From Sthenelais limicola (taxonomy: Eukaryota > Annelida > Polychaeta > Phyllodocida > Sigalionidae): a stretch of 64,000 nt of DNA. The translations under genes were made by a program, and so were the position numbers. The number at the start of each line of letters is the position of its first letter. Position 1 is the stretch's first letter. Below are positions 1 through 12,600 of this stretch, in pieces. The notes below the pieces were generated by a model that saw only the letters and a program-made list of their open reading frames with translations, did not search any database and was not told the DNA's origin. The DNA is taken from assembly GCA_942159475.1 (NCBI GenBank), contig OW804096.1, positions 131,616,941 to 131,680,940 on the forward strand, read 5' to 3'.

Positions 1-594
1 GGCAATGCTGCCAGATGCTTTTACTGTTGGTAGCCAAGACGTTTTTAAAACCATATTCCACAGCCTTTACTTGATTGGTGTATCCTGTGGTGCCCCTGGA
101 AATACGCTCTCTCAAGAAATTGAGCTACTAGACTATACGTCTGGATGTATAGAAAAGGAAGGAGAACTGCTCCTGGTATAGGTTCGCTTGGTGCAAGATA
201 ACATAACTTTACTCGTGGGAATAGCGGATCAGAGCAAACACATTTAAATCTAAACTGTTCTTTTAAAGATTTCCGGTCTGTGACTCAGCAAGTTTTACTT
301 TATCACTCACAGTTAAGCTCCAGTCGGGGCCTCTGGTGCACTATAGAATTAAATTCAGTGTGAATGATTATCGTTCCAGCTGCACTGAGAGCTACCCCTC
401 TCTAGGTTTTATTGCTCGAAAGACTTTAAATGCGAGTGTCTAAATAAGGGGATGACTTATTGGAATTGAAACAATGATATAAAACTGACTATTTTGATCA
501 CAAATGTAGCACCACCTTCATGATGATTTACTCTCAGACTGTACATAAATAGTACCCCCATTCTCTCAGATGAGTCATTGATATGATATCAAAT

Positions 595-606
595 CCCCCC
601 CCCCCC
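595..606. repeat. Poly-C run, 12 bases
   Basis: An uninterrupted run of 12 C. It is a simple homopolymer and likely length-polymorphic or prone to sequencing error. Confidence 0.9.
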
Positions 607-1128
607 ATTATATTCGTCCGTAGCCATCTTGAGATGAATTTATTTGGAATATAAAATCTATTTGGTGATCACAAGATGAATGCTTGAGAACCATGGAGGA
701 AACAGCAGTGTTGGACAGAAACAATTAATAGCAGAGATGGAAGCGACGAAGTTTCGATCTTAATTAAAGTCAAACTGTGCCACTAGACATTTTGTACCAA
801 AGGCCTAATCTTTCATTGGCCTTGCAATTTCTGCATCCATTCATTATTTTGTCATTTTCAGCGGTTAATTGAAAATTAATAGGAACCGGAGGGTTTTCAG
901 ATAGTTTACGAGAGTCTGCTTGAGTTGGTACATAAATATGGATATATATTTTTGCCCATCAAATACTTACGAAGAATTCGTGGCCATCAAGTACTTACAA
1001 AGACTTACAGGTTCTTACCGAGATTAAATACTTGATAAGTAGGAAAGTGGTTCTCTTCTTACAACGAAATAGATTAAGCTTAAAAAGAGTTATGGGGCAT
1101 AACACGAACATGTGACCATAGCTTACAG

Positions 1129-1142
1129 TATATATATATATA
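1129..1142. repeat. Short (TA)n microsatellite
   Basis: Seven uninterrupted TA dinucleotides in AT-rich non-coding DNA. Confidence 0.85.
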
Positions 1143-1981
1143 TGTTCTCTAGAGAAAATGACAAGCGTTTCTATAAAAGACAGGTGTTCTTGTTATTTGT
1201 CATTACATTAGTTCTCTTATCTTTAAAATTCGTTAGTTCATGTAGAATAATGAACATCTGGCATTATTTAGTAGAAGACATTGAGGGATTTAACTCATGA
1301 TCTTTTTACATCACTGGGACCTCGAAAAGCAATATTCACGTCCATACTCTTGTACACCTAGTAAGATTCCAACGCAGAATTTGTGGGGCGTGTGCAATCA
1401 ATTTATTTAGCATTACTGCTCATCCAAATATAGTAGTTTCAGCTGGATTAGGGCTCTAGGATTATTGTGACACTATACGGAGTCAATGTGGCCTGGATTG
1501 CTACTGTAATAACTCCAGGTTAGCCTTCAGCAATCTCTATGCTTGGAGGCGAATTAAGGGAACAGTGAGTTTCAGGTCTCCTCCCCCTGATTGATGGATC
1601 AATATTTCAAATCACGTTCCTGACAAATCGAGTGTGATATCAAATCAGGCGAGAGCATCAACTAACCCGGAAACAATTTTCTGAGTATTGAATAATAATG
1701 TGAAATGACAAATTAGCGCTAACTGAGTCTTGACAGCCAGCAGCGATTGTACGAGAAGAGTTGGTCGTAAAATAAAACTTGCGTCAAACACTTCGTTATT
1801 TTCCGCTTCGGCACCTTAAAGATTTTAATCATAATGTTGGTGTAATCATGTACACCAGTTGAGCATACCATCTTGGGTAGCAGGATGGGTATGGATATTC
1901 ATCGACGAGTAAGTAGGCGGGCAGACTAGGAAACTTGGAAAAAAGGCTTGTATATTTTTACTTAAACACATCACATGCAGT

Positions 1982-2120
1982 CATTGTAAAAATAACCCCT
2001 CCTTATTCTTAGTTTAGGAAAGAGTTCTTTGAAATAATTTTATTCCACATCATTGCATTGTAAAAAAAACCCCTCCTTATTCTTAGTTTAGGAAAGAGTT
2101 CTTTCAAAATAATTTTATTT
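1982..2120. repeat. Tandem duplication, 74-bp period, two copies
   Basis: A segment beginning CATTGTAAAAA and containing CCCCTCCTTATTCTTAG, then TTTAGGAAAGAGTTCTTT, occurs at 1982 and again at 2056. The copies differ by a few substitutions and indels (ATAA against AAAA; GAAATAA against CAAAATAA). The near identity suggests a recent local tandem duplication. No coding or regulatory role is visible. Confidence 0.9.
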
Positions 2121-2150
2121 CATCTATAAGTATGGTAATACTTATAGATG
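2121..2150. repeat. Perfect hairpin, 13-bp arms, 4-nt loop
   Basis: Left arm 2121-2133 (CATCTATAAGTAT) and right arm 2138-2150 are exact reverse complements around the loop GGTA. It directly follows the 74-bp tandem duplication and is followed by a short ATAGATGAT-type repeat. Probably a by-product of local replication slippage; no T-run or gene end suggests a terminator. Confidence 0.85.
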
Positions 2151-5100
2151 TATAGATGATATAGATGATATATAGACTTATGGTGATATCTATCATGCTC
2201 GTTAAGCTTCCCTTGCATATGAGCCCTAATAATTAAGCTTTTGATGAGAATGTTGTTATATCATTTAAGAAGTAGTGAGGACGTGATTATATTAATTTTA
2301 ATCAATGTTTATTACCAAATTCTGAATTCATCGATCACAAATGAAGCTCTATACAGTTAAGCAGTGCTGTTTCAGAAGTGTCAGCTCCTTCCACAACAGA
2401 CTATTGAAAAAGATTTGGTTCTTTTTATTTTGACATAATTAGAAGAATGTATGTCGTGTAAAAAATGCACTATTTTAATGGTCCATATATGAACATCTGT
2501 AGACTCTAGGGATTAGACTGTATTCTAGTTCAAAGAGAAAATTATGTTATATTATTTCATAGTTGAATCCGGATCTGCTGAACACTCTAGGTCCAAACCC
2601 TCAGATCAGATAAGAATGGTATGTCAGGCAACTTCGCTAATCGGTATCATGGCCTAGAACTTGGCGTTTTAATTGGAATATAATGAAATTTTCGGTCTTT
2701 ATGGAATTATAATGGCACTTTGCGGTTTGAGGCGAGAGGCTTTCCCTCTGTTTGAAGGGACTCTCTCATCTATGGGCCTAGACTGTGAAAATAACATCCC
2801 ATAATGTAATGCATTTCTGAATAAAAGCATCTTAGTTCTTAGAACAAATCTTTAAAAGAACCAAGATTTCCTCTAGCTCGATATATAAACCTATGTATAA
2901 GCATTGTTTGATTGGAAACAACAGAGCAACTGGTGTTCTTCATTGTATATCCCAAAATTGCATGATGTTCATGGCGTGGCTTCAATGGATCAACATGTCA
3001 TTCCATCCGCCATCTACCCCGGTGTGATTAATGCAGGCTGGATTTATGGGGTCTCTTCTGGCAGGAAAATATCAGAATGGAAACGTTCACATCACGCACA
3101 GCGCACACCACCCTGTTCAGCAATACCATAAAGCACCTTTTTATATCCAGCTAAACCATAAGATGGTCATACAATACCCATGGCTCCATACCCATCGCAG
3201 GCTCGTAACTCTCAGTGGCCTGTCATACAAAGCAAAATCACTGAGGGCCATCCCTGGTTGAATTCTCATTGCCGGGAACACCAGTGCATGTCTCTATCCA
3301 TTGGGCCATCTTAATTGTCTCCTCTTACTCCTTCTGTCATCCTGAGAATGTGTTTTAGCGTGCCGTCCTGCTAAAAGTCTGCCTTAATATTGTATAATGC
3401 ATCGCACGATCCCCGTGTCGAATATCAAAGGAATTATCATCAAAGGTCCTGTGGAAGGATTAATTATATTGATTACACTCGGGAGAGTAAGAGCTTAGTA
3501 TTACATCTTTCTATTTGCCTACAGTTCTCTCCACCTTGCCCTAAACAAGGGGGAAGCATTGAGTATATCTATTTTGCTGCGCGGCATTAAACACACTCAT
3601 ATATTCAATTGCTGCTATGGTAAGAAAGTTGAATTATATCCTTGGCTATTGTATAACGTAGCCTTTGTCCTCTGACTATTGAATTAGTTTCTGTGTCGTT
3701 CCATCTCTTTAATATATATGGAATACTCCTCTCTCAAATATTAGTTAGTAATCATTACCACTATCTCCCATTTTATCTCATCCTTTCTTATTACCATCCT
3801 TAACTTCTACTGCTCAATCTCAATGTTAAGAAATGATATATTATGTGAGACTCTGTAATCTGTATCGAAGAAATCTGAGAGCGTAGGAAACATATTCAAC
3901 ATATTCCCTGAATAAAGAGATTCTACCCCCCAAAATATATGCATTTCTCGTCACAATATTCCAATCGGCTCTTCCTTTTAGAGACAGAATCATATACTCT
4001 TGTACCCCACGAGTCTTTCTATTGCCCTAGGTTACCCTTTATGGGTTTATATGAAAATTATTTTATTTTTCCGTGAAGATTAATTTTGACCATGGCAATC
4101 CTTAAATCGTTATTGCCCCCTCATTATTGATTTATCGACTGATTTTTAGTTGTGAAACCGGACTTCTTCCCGAGGGGTAAAAGCCGACACCGCCGGAAAG
4201 TGATTAATTCCGGCCAGCGGTCGAAAATGCAATCTATGTGGTGGCAGAGGTGGAGAAAAAACATTTGCAGGAAAAGAAAAACGAGTCCAGAGACCTGGTA
4301 ATTTTCTTGTAATGTAATAATATTTCAAAGCAAGAAGCCAACCTATTTCTCATGCAAAGTTCCTTAAGGCGTTGATATAATGATTAATACATTCCATTTT
4401 GAATAATAAAATTAACTTGATCCACATGTTTTAACCCAGTAAACGAAGGCAGAGCCTAATGGATTTGTGAATAGGAATGGTAAAGCCTGTCCCTCGATGG
4501 GACTTCCATAGTATGCATTTGGGTACTCTTTGAGTTTGAATGTCCCTGGACACTGAAGCGTAAGGTTTGCTTGAATGATGCTAGAGGCTCCAAGGCTGCC
4601 GTTTTCTTATGATGCACAGACGCTGAAGGAGGCTAGGGCTTTCACTTGAACGGACCCGTTTAGAATCTGGTCTATGGTGAAAGGGATTAGTATCCTCTCT
4701 CACAGAGCTGATGGGACTAGGCGATTGAAAGGAGAACAGAAATGCCTGTTGAAAAATGGGACTTTTTATTGATATTTTACACATGATTGGATATTGCTGT
4801 CTTCTTGTATGGAAGGTCCCATTGCGCTAATAGTAAAAGCAACATTTATTTTTACTGACAGAGCTTGCATCTATTTGCTAGGAAGGTAATGAATAATGGA
4901 TGATAGGTTCCCCTATTTTACTTTTGCTATCCGACTGTCTCATGGAGTTATGACCATGTCTCTCTCGAGATGAAGAATGGCCAAGTGTTAATGCTTAGGC
5001 AAGAACGTGAATGGCCTCTTTCTGCTGGAGAATTATCTCTCATCGATGAGCATCGATTTCCACATTATCCATCCCTTCAGGGTCGTGAAGGACCAATTCA

Positions 5101-6605
5101 CCCACGAATATTATAATTTACTTCTACACAGCTCCTCCCGAAATGGACTCCAATGAACCTCAGTTCATACCAAACAACCAAACTTGGGAAGTTCAGCATT
5201 ATGCCTCCCACATTTATCCTGAGACCAAACTATGTATATTAATCCTACATGGTTTTATCAAAGTTTAGATTCTACACAAAACTGATCGGTGATAAGACAA
5301 TGATGGCTGAAAATCCCTTTGGTATTTGTATTCGTCTTATAAAAAGGATCCTTCAGTGATCTTTGAAGGAGCCAGATATTGAGTTCTACGCTCTGCATCT
5401 GAAATGGTTTTGGAGTTCAGGATACATAATAATGATTTGAATAATGACATAAAGATGTATACATGTAGCAGACACTTACGAAGCATGTAATAAACTACCG
5501 TATATATATATGTAGTCCCGCTCAACTCCTGCCGATATATAATACTGAGCATCCATTTAAGCAAATACCACTCCTCCCAGAATTATGATACGTATGACCA
5601 CTGTGAACATTGTATGGTAGCAGACAGTTGGATGTCCTCTATCCTGAGATAAACTCACTTCCATGCATTTTATGCTTCCAAGGAATCATAGCCAGCCAGG
5701 CGAGCAGCGTGCCAATCTGCCTGCGGGCTTGTATGGGATGCCGAATAGCATTTTAGCTTACCATTGAATCTAGTCAGGATAATTGCCTCATATTTTTCCT
5801 AACCATGAGCCTGCTTATTCCGGAGTCCACTTGAAGTATGGTTGCATCTGCATGCAAGATAATGTGTGGAACTTACAGATTATGTGACAATTTTCGACCA
5901 CGTATAATATTTTAACAAGTTATAAGTTTATTAAGTTAATCAATCATTTAATGAACTATTTTTCTGTTTAACTTTATAATCAGTTTAAGTTAATGTATAT
6001 ATTGTGCATTTCCAAAGGAAACGAATTCTACGGTCAACTATTTGTGCGCAATGGCTAGATTATGAATATCAGATGTACTGTAATCTGAAATGCCTCGAAT
6101 GTCTGTATTAGAAGAACACAGGAGTGGAAGTAAAATTCAGTTTATTAACAACTAGGAAAGTTGCACGCTCCCTGTTTACAAAGGCAGTTGGATAAACATG
6201 AAAGTACAATGCAAGGGAATTAGACATAAGACATCAAACAACATATTGTAATCTAATAATACACAATTGTCTTTTAGTCTTTGCAATTCCGAGCTTGTCT
6301 GTCTCCAAGACTTGAAACCCAGAAATCCCAAAGGGTGTAGTAGGTGTAGATCACTCAGATTCAGTCATGGGTGGTCCTCTCTAAATGGGTTCCTCTCAAA
6401 ACCTATACAGTGGCCTTAAGTGGCAACTTGTCAATCGAACCAAGATAGCCAATAGAATACAACAAATGTCAACCAATAGGATGTCACACTGGCCTTCAGG
6501 GATTTACTGCAGAGATGGTAGAAGGTTGTCATTCAAGCAGTCCTTGCATAAGTGCAAAGTTAGTAGTGTTGGCATGAATTACATCACACAGAGATGGGCA
6601 TCCAG
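2151..6605. other. Non-coding stretch without supported genes
   Basis: Frames at 2904-3261 and 4146-4328 are short and have no splice or start support. A locally GC-richer patch lies near 4145-4260 with several CCGG and CGG words. I see nothing that can be named. Confidence 0.5.
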
Positions 6606-6671
6606 ATATCCTCCCAGATAAGTGTCCACACTCCTCACATATCCTCCCAGATAAGTGTCCACACTCCTCAC
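6606..6671. repeat. Exact tandem duplication of a 33-bp unit
   Basis: Unit 6606-6638, beginning ATATCCTCCCAGATAAGTG, is repeated without change at 6639-6671. Perfect identity points to recent slippage or duplication. A 78-codon open frame on the + strand ends just inside the repeat and is not convincing as a gene. Confidence 0.95.
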
Positions 6672-9600
6672 ACCAATCCTCAACCGACACCGCAAAATGT
6701 ATCACATGAACTTGCTACTCAGGATGATTGACAGAATGGTACCCAATTCACTAACATTCACGATTTTTTTTTTTTAAAAATACCGTAGAATGTAAAAAGG
6801 CGAGTTGGTATATCAGTTTAACTTTAATGAATGGTCACATAAATGACTCCTAATTTCATGGAATGTTCTGGTCGATTATATAACATTAATTATTATGGTT
6901 TTAATCCCAATAATTAGCAAAATCAGTTCCAATCATGGTTTTCGATTCCAGGAATACATTGGTTCATGTAATGTAAATAAATATGAAGAACAGGCCCATG
7001 CTCATGCTGAATTGCTTCAGTTTATATTTCATTCTGAACGTCCCAACATTTATATAATGCCTTATTAGCCCACATTTGGGATTTGATATGTTCTGCTAAT
7101 CAACCGTCTTGTTGTATATCAAGGAGGCATATAGACACCTTGAGGATATATCCCTTATCTTGGAGACTGATGTCAACAGTCCCCTCAATGTGATTCCTCG
7201 GTATCTGACACATTGCAATAGTGCTTGAGCCAAGACAGAACTGTCAAGCTTGATGCGTCATATTCAATTATCTAGTCTTGGCCGGGCCAGCAAATCATTC
7301 GCTTGCAGGCATCGAATGCAGACGAATAGGATGGCCTAATGTCAAGGACACTTGACCCAGGCGCACAGGCAAGTGATTATAAAAAATCGGGAGTTCCGAT
7401 TCTAACACTGTAAAACACCTCCGTTATAGATATAGATTACCTCTTATCAAACATTAGAGGTCATGGCCATTGTCGCGCCAATAGGAATTATTTGTACTTC
7501 ATGTATATATGCATGATGGGCATTCTGATAGTCAGGAGCATGATCCCACCCCATCATCTCACGCAACATGATCAAATCGCATACCTCGTCTCCCATGCCG
7601 ACATCAATCTACTTTTTCTACACGTCAACTATCACATAATCTTTTTTAGAAGATATCATGGCCAAAACTTCCGACTTCAATTAATTTAGAGCGCCCAAGT
7701 AGTGCTTAACGTCGGTTTTTGTGTGTGCAAATTAACCTCTGAACACTTCAATATCACCTTTAATCAGAAATTAAAATGATGTCAAGATATTCCAGATCAA
7801 ATATAATAATAAATATAGAGAATTTCGAAAAATTCCCAATTGTTTCACGCAAAATAAAATTTCATATAATTTTTCACAGTAAAAATTACGTTAAAATCTC
7901 TTAACTCAGCTGCTATCTCTTTTTTCAGTAACTGGTAACACTCACTCTTTAAATGAATGTAAATAGTAACCAATGGCATCGTGGGGTCTTGAAAACTGCA
8001 ACTCGAAGCAGGGCTTTTTGATCCTTTACCGTACCAGCTGGAGCCTTGTGTCCCCTAAGTAGAAGGGATCTGTTTTTACCAGAGCGGGATAACTGGTGGG
8101 CCAATGCAATGGACTGTGATAATCGTTTCCGACACTATCATTCTGCTCATATAATCATTGATTCGTGGTTTCTGTTTCAGCTGGACCTCGTTATGTCACT
8201 TTTTCCATGCCGATTCCATAAGTTATTAGGAGTCAAAATGATCTATCCAAATGGTCTTAAATGCATTAAATGCGCTAAACATTAGGTGTCTTTATCACGT
8301 ACGGCTGCGTGTACTTATTATAACAGTGGAAGGTATACCATGGGCGAATCTCTGTATTTAGGAATTCAACTCAGTATCGATCAACCAAGAGTACTTCCAA
8401 GTAATTAGTAAATATATAAAGCTAGACTTCTTAGAGAATAGCGAAAACGGGAGCACGGACATGATATTCGGAAATTTATGGCAATATACCATATTACATA
8501 TCAGTTTCAGATTTATCGTTCAAACATAATGGGTAAATGAAAGTCAGGTAAACACATATTAATAGAAAATGTATATAAACCCTCAGAAGACATAAGCCTC
8601 TTGGTATTGTTTGACGAAATTAAAATTAAAATGATATGTTGGAATATAATAATTATGATTAAAAACAAACGGGCAAGGCCAAAGCTTTCCCCAAATCGCA
8701 TGTACATTTTCAGAAGAGAACTACTTTGCAAAACATAATTCCCGTAGGCCCTAATTACTGGAAAATGGCTCTGACATTTGTTACTTTAATTTCTTTATTT
8801 CTTTATCTGACTTTTAACTGCATGAAAACAATTGACTTTTTTTATGAACATGGAATGAAAGCTGGGGTTCAGAGGAACCAAGTGATTCTCAGAGTCCTCC
8901 TTACTCCCCCCATCGTAGATTATAACTATAATACGATTGTCTTCTTAGAACTATTCTGGAAGACATCTTTACCGTCCGAAAATGCTTTACGACACGATCT
9001 TATCTTGTATAGTGCATTGTGGGCCCATACAGAATTAATGGAACCATAATAGGACAACCTCTATTCCTGCAATATAGCATAAATGAAAATAAACCAGCCA
9101 TATGTCATTCTTTATAGGCACATCTCCCTCTGTGTCGCTCTCCTTTTCACTGCCTACCTTTTTTATTCCACTTTTCGCCTCCCCCGTCCCTACCCTACAC
9201 CCCTAGGGACGTGGACACCATTTTGTACTCTAACAGCTGACAAGCCTCTCAAATCTCGACCTCCTCTCGTGTCTACTACACGCGATGTCAAACGCCAACC
9301 AGGGAAAGGTTAGCGTTTCTTCTGCTACTTTTTGATCGGCATTTAAAAGGGGCCGCTCGAGGCTTTACATGCATGGTGGTCTTGACATGCAAAAAGGGAA
9401 CTGAACACTGCCAACATTAAACTGCCTCACGTGCACCACTTTCGGTATCGTAGGCTTTTTCAAGCTAAATATTAATCCAATGGCATGTGTCTTTTTTTGC
9501 TCATTTAGTTAAGGGAAATCTGTCGTGCGCATATATGTTCCCAGGGCTTTGATGTTCTACAATCCTCAAATTGACACGTCGAAGAGATTAATTAAACTTA

Positions 9601-12600
9601 ATTCTGAAACCCTGCCTAGAGCTTTCATTGTGCAGGACATGTGTGGAGTGTTCAGGACACGAACGCTGAAGATCATTTTGTCATGCCTTCGGCATCGTTG
9701 GTGGTATATTTTTCGTGACAGCCATCCAATGCACTTAGATGTATACGTGTATACATGTGTACCTGCAGTGTTTGGTATTTCAAAGGTCTATACTATACAC
9801 ATGGTAAATCCTAAGATCAGATATATTCAGTACAACGTAGCGTTCGATAATATGATTATAATAACATTATTGATTATTATTTATCATTAAATAAACATTA
9901 ATATCATAATATTATTTAAAAACTCTTACTTGTGCTAATGAGGTAGCATTAATACTGTTTTTGCCACATATACATACAATAGGGTTGACCACCATATTCC
10001 ATTCATACAGATCCTAGGGATATAAATAGCCAGATCGATAGTGACCAATCACAGATAGTCACCAAGGAACGGGACGCTTATATAAGAATAGCATCAATAG
10101 CATCAATAAAAATCTTGATTCACATCTCTAGCAAGTCGGACTCATCTCTTTTCTTCTCCTCAATATCCAACAGCTATGCATAACACTGGCGGAGTAACCC
10201 ACTCTGCTATTGCCGAGATTTCCTCCATTTTCATCAAGATGTGCCTGCCAAAATGTCTGGCTTTGATTGATTCTTATCACATCAAACTAAATAAAAAGTA
10301 AATAAAATGGTTCTATCATTAATTAATATTTCTGTTATTGAGATTTCATTTATATTCGGATTCTAACCAAGTTTTACCAGGGACTCGGTGCATATGTTGC
10401 TAAGGGAACGCTCTGCACTGACCAAATGATGTGGCCAATAAAAACATTTAAAAAAAATCACATCACAGAATGTTTCTAACACCCACGCCCCCTCAGCACT
10501 ATTCATGAATTGTTTGATGATAGTAACTAGAGCAATATTCACTAACCAGTCTTTTGCAGACTGCATACGATTGAAATGTTTGATTTATATAATTCGGAAG
10601 ATTCTTGATGGGAGACTTAGCTCAAGAGGGTAACATTCTTCTAGGTCGTCCAAGATGTACCAATATGTTTGAGCGTTATGATCTATTTATAGAATTATTG
10701 CCAGGATCGCTGAGAACAGTGTGATATTATGTTATAATTAGTATGACAAGAACAGCTTGAGACTAATATAAATACACAGAGCTTTACCACATTCGGGATC
10801 AGGCTTATCAATATACATCAAGGTTCCGATGAAGATACATAATTATGGTACTATAGTCCTACAACAATGATATTAATGTACCATCTAAAATAACTCAATG
10901 ATGTTTGCATTTTGCGGTGAAGAGGCGTTACATTAATATATAATGCTTCTTTACTATGATGAGTGGACACATTAAGTGCAATCCAAGAAATCCAGGTTTT
11001 AGCTAAAAAGAACTAAAAGGTGGAAAACATTAGAACAGAATTGCGGTGTCCACCATGCATTGCCATAAGATCCCTAGATGAACATACTATAAATGTTGAA
11101 AAATCGGAAAATTGGCCACCGTGTTTAATTTACAGATTTATATATAATATACACGTGTACGCATACGTTTTGATTAGTAACTGTCTGTTTTGGTACAATA
11201 AACCATTCAGCAATTAAGTATGCGTAGTCGCGCCATTGTATTACAGCTGGTAAGACCAGGAATATTTTGCAGTGTTCATTAATTGTTTGAACCAGCTCCA
11301 TATCTCATTTAATCTAATATTTCTTTTAGAAGGCTCCTTTGAAATCCGAGGACATTCCGTAATCTGAGCCAGTGACATGTTTTCCACCAGAAATGGATAA
11401 TTAAGTTGAACAAATAAATCACTCAAAAGTGCAATCAATTCCATGAATGCTTTCGAAAATGGATTGGTTGATTTTACCTAATTTTTTCCCCGGCAGATCG
11501 ATGTTGATTTACTCTTCTTCCAAACTGGCTCAAAACAAATGGTAAATAATGACATTGCATGAGTTATTGATAGGTTTTTTGATTACGTAATCAGATCCAG
11601 CATATATTACATTAAACTGGTCTTTGAGTCTCAGAATCTGGCGGCGTGAGGGAAACTACTTTATGTTGCTAGATCTCAATTAAAGAGCTGTTGGTAGATG
11701 AATACCCATGTGAAGTTGGGAGGACAGGAGACGTATGTGTTGATACTAATACTGTTTTGGGTTAGTTTATGTTATGTTTTACTCAGTCAAGCATTACATC
11801 AAATAGACCCTACTCTCAGCTTATTCTAACAATTATTAAGTAGGCCTGGTCTGTACGCCTACAACTGCGGGGTCTATCCCAACAAACGACGACTAAAGGT
11901 ATTGTGAACTGTTATAAATATCTGGTGACGTCCGCATTGTCGCAATCTAGATGAATAAGGAGAGTGAAGCAGGAATGGCCTTGAACCACCTGAAAGGAGG
12001 TTTATTTTCACCATAAACATATACGATAATAAAGCAGAAAAAAAATTCAAGGTATGTGTTGACTGGTCAGGAGGGCGTGAGCAAGTGGCGACAGGGAATG
12101 TTATTGTTTGGGACATGGAAAAGGAGGGTCATTGTGACGTTGCAACCGTTGCATGGCATGTGATGAGGGGGCGTGGTCTAGTGGGCGTTGCCTAGCTCCA
12201 TCACCAATATAACTGGTGACTCTTCACCTGCACATATTGTGTACTTATATAGATGTAATGATGCCAGGCTCGTTATACACTTGGCATTGCTAATCAGTAT
12301 TTCTATTAGAAGCCTCTTATGTGGTATAAATGATATCATCCGAGATGGCTTTTCTATGATAGAAAATGAAGTAGAATCGCCTTTCGTGATACTTCTTTTA
12401 TTACATTTTAATTACTTTCTGTAGCTAGCATCATAATAGAAATGATCCAGGAAGAATATTTCGCAATTATAATAGCCACGTTTCTAAAATTAAAAACACC
12501 ATACCTTTATCAAAATCATTTCTTATTATCTGACTTATAATTATTTAAAGATTACCTTAAATCCTGATATTTAATTAATTGACTAATCTCAAACGGCGAC

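Larger units (their letters stand above)
1..1981. other. Gene-poor AT-rich DNA, left edge
   Basis: No gene is firmly supported here. A + frame is open from base 2 to a stop at 179-181 (60 codons) and could be the end of an exon starting left of the window, but an open frame of that length at an edge is not rare by chance. A second short frame at about 1451-1594 follows an AG and contains a GTGAGT donor-like hexamer near 1565, without further support. Otherwise only short homopolymers and a TA run are seen. Confidence 0.5.

Noticed and set aside
9083..9313. 77-codon + frame with an N-terminal hydrophobic segment, like a type II membrane protein, ending near GGAAAG|GTTAGC
   Set aside because: Poor start context, a weak donor, and a second equally possible frame (ATG at 9285) over the same bases; not enough to call a gene.
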